NCBI GenBank assembly: GCA_937923375.1
Contig: CALAJG010000126.1
Span: forward strand, 1 to 5,138
DNA: 5,138 bases
From: an uncultured Leucothrix sp.
GTDB lineage: Bacteria > Pseudomonadota > Gammaproteobacteria > Thiotrichales > Thiotrichaceae
Direction of reading: 5' to 3'
Within the stretch, counting starts at the first letter, position 1; each line of letters begins with the position of its first letter. The translations under genes and the position numbers were made by a program. Positions 1-5,138 of this stretch are shown one piece after another. The notes beneath the pieces were generated by a model that worked only from the letters and a program-made list of their open reading frames with translations, made no database searches and was not told the DNA's origin.

Positions 1-405
1 CTCGCGCTGCACAATAGAGGTGGAGTTATAAACATGCACTATGGCTTTTTTCACGCCTATCAATGATTCGTAAGTACGGGCAATCAGCGACTCACGCGCT
101 TGAGTCAACACTTGAACCGTCACGTCATCCGGGATTAAATCCTCTTCGATTAACTTACGCACAAAGTCAAAATCGGGCTGTGAAGCCGATGGAAAGCCAA
201 TTTCAATTTCTTTAAAACCCATTTTCAGCAGGTGCAAAAACATGCGCGTCTTTTTCGGGATATCCATTGGATTGATCAGCGCCTGATTACCGTCACGCAG
301 ATCCACACTACACCAGTCTGGGGCTTTAGTGATTTGCTGGTCTGGCCAAGTGCGATCCGTTAATTTTAACGGGGTAAACGGGACATATTTTTGATGATCA
401 AACAC
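1..405 (-). CDS. leuA: 2-isopropylmalate synthase, N-terminal part (partial, runs off left edge)
   Basis: LeuA condenses 2-oxoisovalerate with acetyl-CoA to give 2-isopropylmalate, the first committed step of leucine synthesis in the cytoplasm. Only the first 135 codons are present; the remainder lies left of the window. The visible part is the start of the HMGL-like TIM-barrel domain. It carries the divalent-metal/catalytic signature LRDGNQAL (residues 36-43, with Arg37 and Asp38), the segment FKEIEIGFPSASQPDFDF and the segment VQVLTQARESLIARTYESL. An N-terminal extension of about 30 residues including DRTWP marks the longer, yeast-like type-2 LeuA. The start is GTG at 405: an in-frame TGA lies at 418-420 just upstream, no ATG fits before the conserved region, and AAAGGA (413-418) sits 7 nt upstream. 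The gene is divergent from the Lrp-like gene. Leucine feedback cannot be judged because the C-terminal regulatory domain is outside the window. Confidence 0.95.
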   Translation of the reverse strand, partial: MFDHQKYVPFTPLKLTDRTWPDQQITKAPDWCSVDLRDGNQALINPMDIPKKTRMFLHLLKMGFKEIEIGFPSASQPDFDFVRKLIEEDLIPDDVTVQVLTQARESLIARTYESLIGVKKAIVHVYNSTSIVQRE

Positions 406-412
406 GGGATTA

Positions 413-418
413 TCCTTT
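413..418 (-). promoter_or_regulatory. ribosome binding site that fixes the leuA GTG start
   Basis: On the minus strand AAAGGA lies 7 nt before the GTG at 405. Together with the in-frame stop that overlaps its upstream end, it makes GTG at 405 the only reasonable start for leuA. Confidence 0.7.
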
Positions 419-444
419 CAGTACGATTTTGTGTCGGTAGAGTA

Positions 445-473
445 ACTATAAGGGAACAGGGGCGCAATGACTC
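445..473 (-). promoter_or_regulatory. candidate leuA promoter
   Basis: On the minus strand a -10-like TATAGT (445-450, 5 of 6 to consensus) follows a weak -35-like GAGTCA (468-473) after 17 bp. Transcription would begin near 438, leaving a leader of about 30 nt. The inverted GCGC repeat at 462-486 covers the -35 region, so a protein bound there could block or modulate this promoter. The -35 match is poor and the call rests on pattern only. Confidence 0.35.
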
Positions 474-507
474 TGCTAAATTGCGCTGATTTAGGATATT
501 TGCGCAA
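462..507. promoter_or_regulatory. three phased GCGC boxes, candidate operator for the Lrp-like regulator
   Basis: GCGCAAT (462-468) and ATTGCGC (480-486) form a perfect 7-bp inverted repeat with an 11-bp spacer. A third, self-palindromic box, TTGCGCAA, follows at 500-507. The GCGC centres at 463.5, 484.5 and 503.5 are 21 and 19 bp apart, about two helical turns, so all three would face the same side of the DNA. Lrp/AsnC octamers typically wrap DNA carrying such phased sites. The boxes lie between divergent leuA and the Lrp-like gene and overlap both candidate promoters. Binding by this particular regulator is an inference. Confidence 0.45.
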
Positions 508-528
508 GGATAAATTAACCAGTAACAT
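500..528 (+). promoter_or_regulatory. candidate promoter of the Lrp-like gene
   Basis: TTGCGC (500-505) and TAACAT (523-528) are separated by 17 bp and match the sigma-70 -35 and -10 hexamers weakly (3 and 4 of 6). The third GCGC box coincides with the -35, which would suit autoregulation. Other placements in this AT-rich stretch are possible. Confidence 0.25.
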
Positions 529-563
529 CATACTTACTAAAAATTGCTGGGTTTAACTTTTTA

Positions 564-1055
564 ATGCAATCTGACATCACTCTAGACCGCTATGACATAA
601 AAATATTGCACGAGTTGCAGCAAGACGGTGCGTTATCTAACCAGGAGCTAGCCGAACGCGTGGGCTTAACAGCCGCCCCCTGCTCACGTCGCGTAAAACA
701 GCTTGAGGAAACTGGCGTAATTGCCTCACGCGTGGTGCGCATCGATGAGAGTAAAATCAATCTAACCATAATCGTGCTGTTAAACATCAGTATGGACAAG
801 CACACGCCAGAGCGATTTGAGACTTTTGAGAAGGCAATTGTGGATATTCCTGAGGTGATGGAATGCTATGTTATTACAGGGAATACGGCAGACTATCAGC
901 TAAAAATTGCTGTGCCCGATTTAAAAAGTTATCACGACATATTGTTGGGAAAGATTACCCGCATCGAAGGGGTTAGTGGCGTGCATTCTTCATTTATATT
1001 AAGGAAAGTAGTGGATAGTACCGCGCTGCCTTTGGAATATGCTAAGCGCGCCTAA
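564..1055 (+). CDS. Lrp/AsnC-family transcriptional regulator
   Basis: A cytoplasmic DNA-binding protein of 163 residues, the usual length for feast/famine regulators of the Lrp/AsnC family, which respond to amino acids. An N-terminal winged helix-turn-helix is recognisable from LDRYDIKILHELQQDG (7-22) through LSNQELAERVGLT (24-36) to the recognition helix around SRRVKQLEE (41-49). The C-terminal RAM ligand-binding/oligomerisation domain spans about 68-147 and contains the family motif GNTADYQL (106-113). The tail STALPLEY is of the kind found in Lrp itself. ATG 564 is the only fitting start, although no clear Shine-Dalgarno precedes it, which suggests modest translation. It is divergent from leuA, so regulation of leucine synthesis and of itself is likely, but the effector cannot be read from the sequence. 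It could equally be a specialised paralogue rather than global Lrp, so no symbol is given. Confidence 0.93.
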   Translation: MQSDITLDRYDIKILHELQQDGALSNQELAERVGLTAAPCSRRVKQLEETGVIASRVVRIDESKINLTIIVLLNISMDKHTPERFETFEKAIVDIPEVMECYVITGNTADYQLKIAVPDLKSYHDILLGKITRIEGVSGVHSSFILRKVVDSTALPLEYAKRA

Positions 1056-1058
1056 GAA

Positions 1059-1095
1059 ATCAATAGCCCTGCACCGTTTGAGCAGAGCTATTGAT
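1059..1095. terminator. hairpin between convergent genes, possible bidirectional terminator
   Basis: ATCAATAGC (1059-1067) pairs perfectly with GCTATTGAT (1087-1095). After one C/A mismatch the stem continues with CTGC (1069-1072) and GCAG (1082-1085), closing a 9-nt loop. It begins 4 bp after the stop of the Lrp-like gene and ends 19 bp before the stop of the convergent cytochrome c' gene, the expected place for a shared terminator. A U-tract is absent on the plus side and only weak (ATTTCTT) on the minus side, so intrinsic termination is uncertain. Confidence 0.5.
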
Positions 1096-1113
1096 AAACA
1101 TCGCTATGCAAAC

Positions 1114-1596
1114 TTACTTAATTTTCTTACCTCGAAAGGCTTTATGACAAGCTTTGCAAGAATCACCGACATCTTTTAGGCCACCACGCAAACTGTCCAA
1201 ACCTTTGCCTGCAACCGCTGCTAATGAATCAGCCGCGGCAATCATTTGCTTACCATTCTCTGTAACTTTAGGGTAGGTGGTCCAGATTTCAGCTAGCGCA
1301 CGGGTTTTCTTCTTCAAACCCTCATCGCTCTGGCTAGTTCCCTGCGGCCACATCGGGCCATTCATCCTAACTAGTTGAGCAAGATTTTCGGCAGCGGCTT
1401 CAGCCGCTTTTGCGTCATAATCGACCTTGCCTTTGGCCATAGCGCCTACAATTCCCAAGTTAAACGCATACAGCTGCATAAGCGATTGCCGTGCCTTTAT
1501 GGCAGGATTTTCATCAGCAGCACTTGCTGAACCGACGGTACCTGCAAATACAGCTGACATCACTATCCCTATTACTGCTGATTTAAATTTATTCAT
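1114..1596 (-). CDS. cytochrome c' (periplasmic, signal peptide)
   Basis: Cytochrome c' is a periplasmic four-helix-bundle haem protein with a five-coordinate haem that binds NO (and CO). It is linked to NO tolerance or scavenging, often in denitrifiers or phototrophs. From ATG 1596 the product has 160 residues. It starts with a Sec signal peptide (about 1-26: basic MNKFK, hydrophobic core, cleavage after SASA), leaving a mature chain of about 134 residues, normal for the family. The haem site CKACH (147-151) is close to the C-terminus as the family requires, with His151 as proximal ligand and the family arginine at Arg155. RQSLM near residue 36 aligns by eye with the helix carrying the distal residue, apparently Met40. 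ATG 1596 is preferred because AAGGTGA (1602-1608) lies 5 nt upstream. GTG 1605, with AGGAG at 1610-1614, would add three residues (MNL) and cannot be excluded. The gene appears monocistronic and divergent from lysR. Confidence 0.93.
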   Translation of the reverse strand: MNKFKSAVIGIVMSAVFAGTVGSASAADENPAIKARQSLMQLYAFNLGIVGAMAKGKVDYDAKAAEAAAENLAQLVRMNGPMWPQGTSQSDEGLKKKTRALAEIWTTYPKVTENGKQMIAAADSLAAVAGKGLDSLRGGLKDVGDSCKACHKAFRGKKIK

Positions 1597-1633
1597 AAGA
1601 TTCACCTTGCTCCTGTAGATTGATCAGTACCTC

Positions 1634-1662
1634 AATTTAGCATGTGTGAAAAACTATTGAAA
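1634..1662 (-). promoter_or_regulatory. candidate promoter of the cytochrome c' gene
   Basis: On the minus strand TAAATT (1634-1639), preceded by an extended -10 TGC, sits 17 bp from TTTCAA (1657-1662). The predicted transcript would start near 1627, about 30 nt before the ATG. The -35 hexamer occupies the same six base pairs as the -35 proposed for lysR on the other strand, so the two promoters would compete. Both matches are partial. Confidence 0.3.
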
Positions 1663-1679
1663 TTGGCGATAATTTCACA
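1645..1679. promoter_or_regulatory. nested inverted repeats in the cytochrome c'/lysR intergenic region, candidate LysR operator
   Basis: Two perfect 7-bp inverted repeats overlap here. One is TGTGAAA (1645-1651) with TTTCACA (1673-1679). The other is TGAAATT (1658-1664) with AATTTCA (1671-1677), spacer 6 bp. LysR-type regulators bind AT-rich dyads upstream of their own gene, and this position fits autoregulation or control of the divergent gene. The inner dyad does not show the odd-length T-N11-A spacing, so assignment to LysR is tentative. Confidence 0.35.
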
Positions 1680-1685
1680 GACAAT
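1657..1685 (+). promoter_or_regulatory. candidate lysR promoter
   Basis: TTGAAA (1657-1662, 5 of 6) and GACAAT (1680-1685, 4 of 6) are 17 bp apart. Transcription would begin around 1692, only a few bases before the lysR ATG, giving a leaderless or nearly leaderless message. This agrees with the lack of a Shine-Dalgarno sequence. Confidence 0.35.
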
Positions 1686-1694
1686 TGTGCAGAT

Positions 1695-2594
1695 ATGCAC
1701 AGACTCATTTGGGATGACTTACAATATGTGCTTGCGGTAGCAGAAACAGGATCGCTCTCTTCTGCTGCCCGTGCACTAGGCGTACACCATGCAACGGTGC
1801 TCCGGCGTATTGCAGCGTTCGAGGAACACTGCGGTGTTAACGTTTTTGAAAGAGGGTTACGGGGCTATCACTTAACACCTGAAAGTAGCCATATCTTATC
1901 CGCCGTGCGCAATATTGATGAGATGGTCGACAAGCTCCGGCGCAATATTGCCAGCCAGCATGATTCAGTTAGTGGCCCTTTAAAAGTTACAACAACAGAC
2001 TCTTTAAGTGCGGTTGCCATCATGAAGTATTGCACTCTTTTCACCAAGCAGTACCCCGCAATTCGTACAGAAATAATGTCGCGCAATGATCAGCAAGATC
2101 TGTCCCGTCTTGAATCGGATATCGCCATCCGCCCTGCTGCTTTTCTCTCAACTGATTTACAAGGCGAATACGCTTGCGACCTAGCCTTTGCACCCTACGC
2201 CACTGAAGCATACTTAGACAAAAAAGAAATTCTTAACGACGTTGTACATCATGACTGGCTTGGCTTATCGGGCTTAATCAAGAATGCTAGCTTTTCAGAG
2301 TGGATGGATTCAACCATACCTTCCCATAGATATGTTTTTCATGCCGATTCATTTCTGACCTTAACGGCGCTGGCTGAGGAAGATCAAGGGGTTGCTATTA
2401 TTCCTTGCTGCTTAGGAGAGCGTTCACAGAAGTTAATTCGGCTAAAGCAATTGGTGCCTAGTTTTTCAACAGGTATCTGGGTAGCCGCTCACCCTGACAT
2501 GGCAGGTTCAGCCAAAATCCAGGCCGCAATATCTTTTTTTGTTCAGGCAATTAGAAATGAAAAAATGTTATTTGAAGGTCACAATGCAAAGTAA
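1695..2594 (+). CDS. LysR-type transcriptional regulator
   Basis: A 299-residue regulator of standard LysR length. The N-terminal winged helix-turn-helix begins at DDLQYVLAVAETGSLSSAA (7-25). The recognition helix is around VHHATVLRRIAAFEE (30-44), followed by FERGLRGYHLTPE, the usual end of the wing. A linker helix occupies roughly 65-90, and a co-inducer-binding domain covers about 95-290, including SFLTLTALAEEDQGVAIIPC, typical of the second subdomain. ATG 1695 is the only usable start because an in-frame TGA lies at 1647 with no ATG or GTG between. There is no Shine-Dalgarno. It is followed 23 bp later by the aminotransferase on the same strand, so it is probably co-transcribed with, and a regulator of, the aminotransferase/decarboxylase pair. 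Arginine or 2-ketoarginine as co-inducer is only a guess. The divergent cytochrome c' gene is an alternative target. Confidence 0.93.
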   Translation: MHRLIWDDLQYVLAVAETGSLSSAARALGVHHATVLRRIAAFEEHCGVNVFERGLRGYHLTPESSHILSAVRNIDEMVDKLRRNIASQHDSVSGPLKVTTTDSLSAVAIMKYCTLFTKQYPAIRTEIMSRNDQQDLSRLESDIAIRPAAFLSTDLQGEYACDLAFAPYATEAYLDKKEILNDVVHHDWLGLSGLIKNASFSEWMDSTIPSHRYVFHADSFLTLTALAEEDQGVAIIPCCLGERSQKLIRLKQLVPSFSTGIWVAAHPDMAGSAKIQAAISFFVQAIRNEKMLFEGHNAK

Positions 2595-2617
2595 TAAATC
2601 CACCATCAGGAGCATCA

Positions 2618-3802
2618 ATGAAATACGCATCCGTCACTGACCGTCTGGCCACACTCGGCGGCGATAAATGGGAGATCTACTCCCTTGCTCGTCAAATGAA
2701 CGCTGACGGGGCCGATATCGTTGAACTAACCATCGGCGAACCTGATATTCCCACGCCGGATTTTTTGCTCCAAGCCGCCACGGAGTCGCTCAGTCAGGGA
2801 CGCACCCTCTACTCCAGTGGTCGAGGTGAGCAAAACTTGCTTGATGCATTGGCGGCTCGCTACTCAAAACGTATGCAGCGGCCTATTAACGCCAAACAAA
2901 TCCTATGTTTTCCCGGCACACAGACGTCACTCTATGCGGTGATGCGTGGTTTGGTTGAAGCAGGTGATGAGGTATTGCTCGGCGATCCGCTCTATGCAAC
3001 TTATGAAGGGGTGATTGCATCTACCGGCGCTACCTTCATCCCAGTACCGCTGCGACCAGAAAATGATTTTCGCATGAGTGCAGCTGACCTTGAAGCGCGC
3101 ATCACCGATAAAACGCGCGTGATCATGCTCAATACGCCACACAATCCGACGGGTGCCGTTCTCACCGCTGAAGACGTCCAAGCCATCGGCGAATTAGCAA
3201 TAAAACATAATCTTTGGATCGTCTCCGATGAGGTTTATGACGAGATGGTGTTCAGCACTTCGACCTTCGTTTCACCGCTTCAATTTGAACAGTTTGCAGA
3301 GCGAGTAGTTGTAGTCAGCTCTATTTCAAAGTCTCACGCGGCGCCAGGTTTTCGTAGCGGGTGGTGTGTAGGGCCAGCGGAGTTTTGTGCCAAAGTATTA
3401 CCGCTTACTGAGACGATGCTGTTTGGAAACCAGCCATTTATAGCCGATATGACGGCACTTGCAGTGTCCGCTCCGTCTGAAGCAGCTGCCGGCATGATGA
3501 TACGCTTTGAGCGACGCGCCAGATTGCTGGAACGAAGACTGCATGGCGAGTCCGAACTTAAGGTTCAGCTGCCAGAAGCCGGCATGTTCGCCTTGGTCGA
3601 TGTGTCAGCGACTGGCATGTCAGGCTATGATTATGCAATACACCTACTGCATAACGGTGATGTGGCGGTAATGCCAGGGTCATCGTTTGGTAATTCGCTG
3701 CACAACTGGGTGCGAATCGCGCTGACGACCGATGACGAACCATTTGCTGAAGCTTGCACTCGCATGATTTCTCACGCGAAACAGCTAAACGCTGGCTATT
3801 AA
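2618..3802 (+). CDS. aruH: PLP-dependent class I/II aminotransferase, AruH-like (arginine:pyruvate transaminase candidate)
   Basis: A cytoplasmic fold-type I aminotransferase of 394 residues. The PLP-binding lysine is Lys238 in SISKSHAAPGFRSGW. Arg246 is the phosphate-binding arginine of that motif, Asn176 lies in NTPHNPTGA, Asp204 and Tyr207 lie in SDEVYDEM, and Arg366 in VRIAL should hold the substrate carboxylate. Several stretches resemble Pseudomonas AruH as I remember it: LYAV, GDEV, TYEGV, PVPLRPEN, SKSHA and VGPAEFCA. AruH transfers the amino group of L-arginine to pyruvate, giving 2-ketoarginine and alanine. The next gene encodes an AruI-like decarboxylase that would take 2-ketoarginine, which strengthens the assignment. 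The start at 2618 has AGGAG (2608-2612) 5 nt upstream. Substrate is inferred; aminotransferases of this subgroup are poorly separated by sequence, and another amino acid with a matching oxo-acid decarboxylase is possible. The fold and PLP assignment are certain, the arginine specificity moderately likely. Confidence 0.9.
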   Translation: MKYASVTDRLATLGGDKWEIYSLARQMNADGADIVELTIGEPDIPTPDFLLQAATESLSQGRTLYSSGRGEQNLLDALAARYSKRMQRPINAKQILCFPGTQTSLYAVMRGLVEAGDEVLLGDPLYATYEGVIASTGATFIPVPLRPENDFRMSAADLEARITDKTRVIMLNTPHNPTGAVLTAEDVQAIGELAIKHNLWIVSDEVYDEMVFSTSTFVSPLQFEQFAERVVVVSSISKSHAAPGFRSGWCVGPAEFCAKVLPLTETMLFGNQPFIADMTALAVSAPSEAAAGMMIRFERRARLLERRLHGESELKVQLPEAGMFALVDVSATGMSGYDYAIHLLHNGDVAVMPGSSFGNSLHNWVRIALTTDDEPFAEACTRMISHAKQLNAGY

Positions 3803-3834
3803 TCGGCAAACATCACTCACCATAAGGAAAGCCA

Positions 3835-5138
3835 ATGACTATCGGTGAAGCGCTAGTAAAATACCTACAGGCTCGAGGCGTCGATGTCATTTTCGGTATT
3901 CCCGGCGTCCATACCATCGAGCTTTACCGAGGCTTGGCAAAGTCTGACATGAGGCATATCACGCCTCGCCACGAGCAAGGTGTCGGTTTTATGGCGGACG
4001 GCTATGCACGCGTATCGGGTAAAGCGGGCGTCGCTTTTGTCATTACCGGACCGGGTATGACTAATATGCTTACACCAATGGCGCAGGCGCTTGCCGACAG
4101 TATACCAATGTTGGTGATTTCCGGAGTGAATCAACAGGATAGCTTGGGGCAGGGTTTGGGGCATCTTCACGAACTGCCCGACCAGCAAAGCCTGTCTGCG
4201 CAGGTCGCTAAAACCTCCACGCAAATCAACCAACAGAGTGAACTGATCCCTACTTTAAACCAAGCATTTGACGATTTTGTGACTCAGCGGCCAGCGCCAA
4301 TACACATCCAAATTCCAACTGATGTCATGGATCAATCTTTCGACTGGTCGGATAGTTTACTGATGAATACGTCTAATCAGCTCACCGTTTCTGATGCTTA
4401 TCATGCTGATGGTTCGAGTATTCCTAGTCCGGACCAAACCAGCATTGACTCAGCCGTGCAACTATTAGCCCAGTCTGAGAACATTGTTATTCTCGCAGGC
4501 GGTGGCGCAAAAGAGTCAGCAGAAACGTTACAGAACATTGCAGAAAAATTAGCGGCTCCCGTCGTCCTAACAACCAACGGGCGTGGTTTACTGCATCAAC
4601 ACCCACTGTGCGTTCCTGCCAGTCCTAGCCTTGAAGCCGTTCGCCAGCTTATTAGAGAAGCAGATTGTGTCTTGGCCGTTGGCACAGAAATGGGCTTCAC
4701 TGATTATGACGCTTATCGGGACGATAATTTCCCGACACCAAAGCGGTTAGTCAGGATTGATATTTGCGCCGATCAGCTAGCTCGACAAACCGCGGAAGTT
4801 GCTTTACGGGGTGATGCAAATACTGTTCTAAGTCACTTGCTGGAAAAGCTTGAAGCAGATGCCCCGAAAAGATCAAGTGAGCGAGTTCAGCAAGCCTATG
4901 TACGCGCCGCCACTGCCCGTGAGAGTGCGCTTTCAGGGCTGCCGCTGGAGTACCAAGCACACGTTGAACTTCTCAATACACTTCGAGACTGCTATCCCGA
5001 CACCTACTTTATCGGCGACTCCACACAACTGATTTATGCAGGGGGGTTATATTACGACCACGATAAGCCCGGTGGTTGGTTTAATGCCGCCACAGGGTTT
5101 GGTGCGCTCGGATACGCCATTCCCGCAGCCATTGGGGC
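3835..5138 (+). CDS. aruI: ThDP-dependent 2-oxo-acid decarboxylase, AruI-like (2-ketoarginine decarboxylase candidate), partial at right edge
   Basis: The first 434 codons of a thiamine-diphosphate enzyme of the acetolactate synthase/decarboxylase superfamily; full-length members have about 530-570 residues, so roughly three quarters is present. The N-terminal PYR domain (about 1-165) contains FGIPGVHTIELYRGL (20-34) and RHEQGVGFMADGYARVSG (45-62), with Glu47 as the glutamate that activates the ThDP ring, then TGPGMTN (71-77). A central Rossmann-like domain (about 204-340) follows, with LAGGGA (220-225) and AVGTEMGFTDYD. The PP domain starts near 375 (FIGDSTQL, GFGALGYAIPAAIG), but the GDG...N ThDP/Mg motif is beyond the edge. 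HTIELYRGL and HEQG(A/V)GFMADGYARVSGK match remembered Pseudomonas AruI closely. AruI converts 2-ketoarginine to 4-guanidinobutyraldehyde and CO2. AAGGA (3824-3828) lies 6 nt before the ATG, and the gene starts 32 bp after the aminotransferase, consistent with one operon. A biosynthetic acetolactate synthase or another oxo-acid decarboxylase is less likely. Confidence 0.88.
   Translation, partial: MTIGEALVKYLQARGVDVIFGIPGVHTIELYRGLAKSDMRHITPRHEQGVGFMADGYARVSGKAGVAFVITGPGMTNMLTPMAQALADSIPMLVISGVNQQDSLGQGLGHLHELPDQQSLSAQVAKTSTQINQQSELIPTLNQAFDDFVTQRPAPIHIQIPTDVMDQSFDWSDSLLMNTSNQLTVSDAYHADGSSIPSPDQTSIDSAVQLLAQSENIVILAGGGAKESAETLQNIAEKLAAPVVLTTNGRGLLHQHPLCVPASPSLEAVRQLIREADCVLAVGTEMGFTDYDAYRDDNFPTPKRLVRIDICADQLARQTAEVALRGDANTVLSHLLEKLEADAPKRSSERVQQAYVRAATARESALSGLPLEYQAHVELLNTLRDCYPDTYFIGDSTQLIYAGGLYYDHDKPGGWFNAATGFGALGYAIPAAIG

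Noticed and set aside
418..531. Minus-strand 37-codon frame ending just before the leuA ribosome site, starting MMLLVNLSL, resembling a leucine leader peptide
   Set aside because: There are only four scattered leucines near the start, no terminator hairpin with a U-run follows, no good ribosome site precedes it, and the best leuA promoter lies downstream of its start. Probably chance.
1616..1638. FNR/ANR-like site upstream of cytochrome c' (TTGA ... TCAA arms)
   Set aside because: The arms are 8 bp apart instead of the 6 required for the FNR consensus, so this is not a credible site.
1645..1679. CRP-like site made of TGTGA and TCACA half-sites
   Set aside because: The half-sites are far further apart than the 6-bp CRP spacing, so it was kept only as a generic inverted repeat.
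2927..3186. Two overlapping minus-strand open frames inside the aminotransferase gene
   Set aside because: They are shadows of a coding sequence with intact PLP motifs; no ribosome site or recognisable domain.
3865..4233. 122-codon open frame on the minus strand
   Set aside because: It is fully antisense to the ThDP enzyme, whose frame has clear domain motifs throughout. The minus frame has no recognisable domain.
4850..5032. 60-codon plus-strand frame overlapping the ThDP enzyme
   Set aside because: It lies in another frame of a gene whose own frame is continuous to the window edge; no supporting signal.

Overview
The window looks like ordinary chromosome from a proteobacterium, most likely a gammaproteobacterium. 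This rests on a type-2 (long-form) LeuA, a periplasmic cytochrome c', an Lrp/AsnC and a LysR regulator, mid-range base composition and dense gene packing. No closer placement can be made from the sequence. There are no signs of phage, transposons, CRISPR, tRNA or rRNA.

Layout from left to right: (1) The 5' end of leuA (2-isopropylmalate synthase) runs leftward out of the window from a GTG start at 405. (2) A 158-bp divergent intergenic region holds three GCGC-centred boxes about two helical turns apart. (3) A rightward Lrp/AsnC-family regulator occupies 564-1055. (4) A hairpin lies between that gene and the convergent cytochrome c' gene (leftward, start 1596 or 1605). (5) A second divergent intergenic region, rich in inverted repeats, separates cytochrome c' from a rightward LysR-type regulator (1695-2594). 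(6) The LysR gene is followed 23 bp later by a PLP-dependent aminotransferase (2618-3802). After 32 bp comes a ThDP-dependent 2-oxo-acid decarboxylase (3835 to beyond the right edge). The last three genes probably form one operon.

The aminotransferase and decarboxylase resemble AruH and AruI of Pseudomonas aeruginosa (compared from memory). That pair runs the arginine transaminase pathway: L-arginine + pyruvate gives 2-ketoarginine + alanine, and 2-ketoarginine is then decarboxylated to 4-guanidinobutyraldehyde. In P. aeruginosa the pair is controlled by the AruR/AruS two-component system. Here a LysR gene stands directly upstream, which suggests a different regulatory arrangement. The Lrp-like gene divergent from leuA is a natural candidate regulator of leucine synthesis and of itself. 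The most interesting points are the LysR-aruH-aruI-like operon and the phased GCGC boxes between leuA and the Lrp-like gene. Nothing here is clearly a wholly new system.
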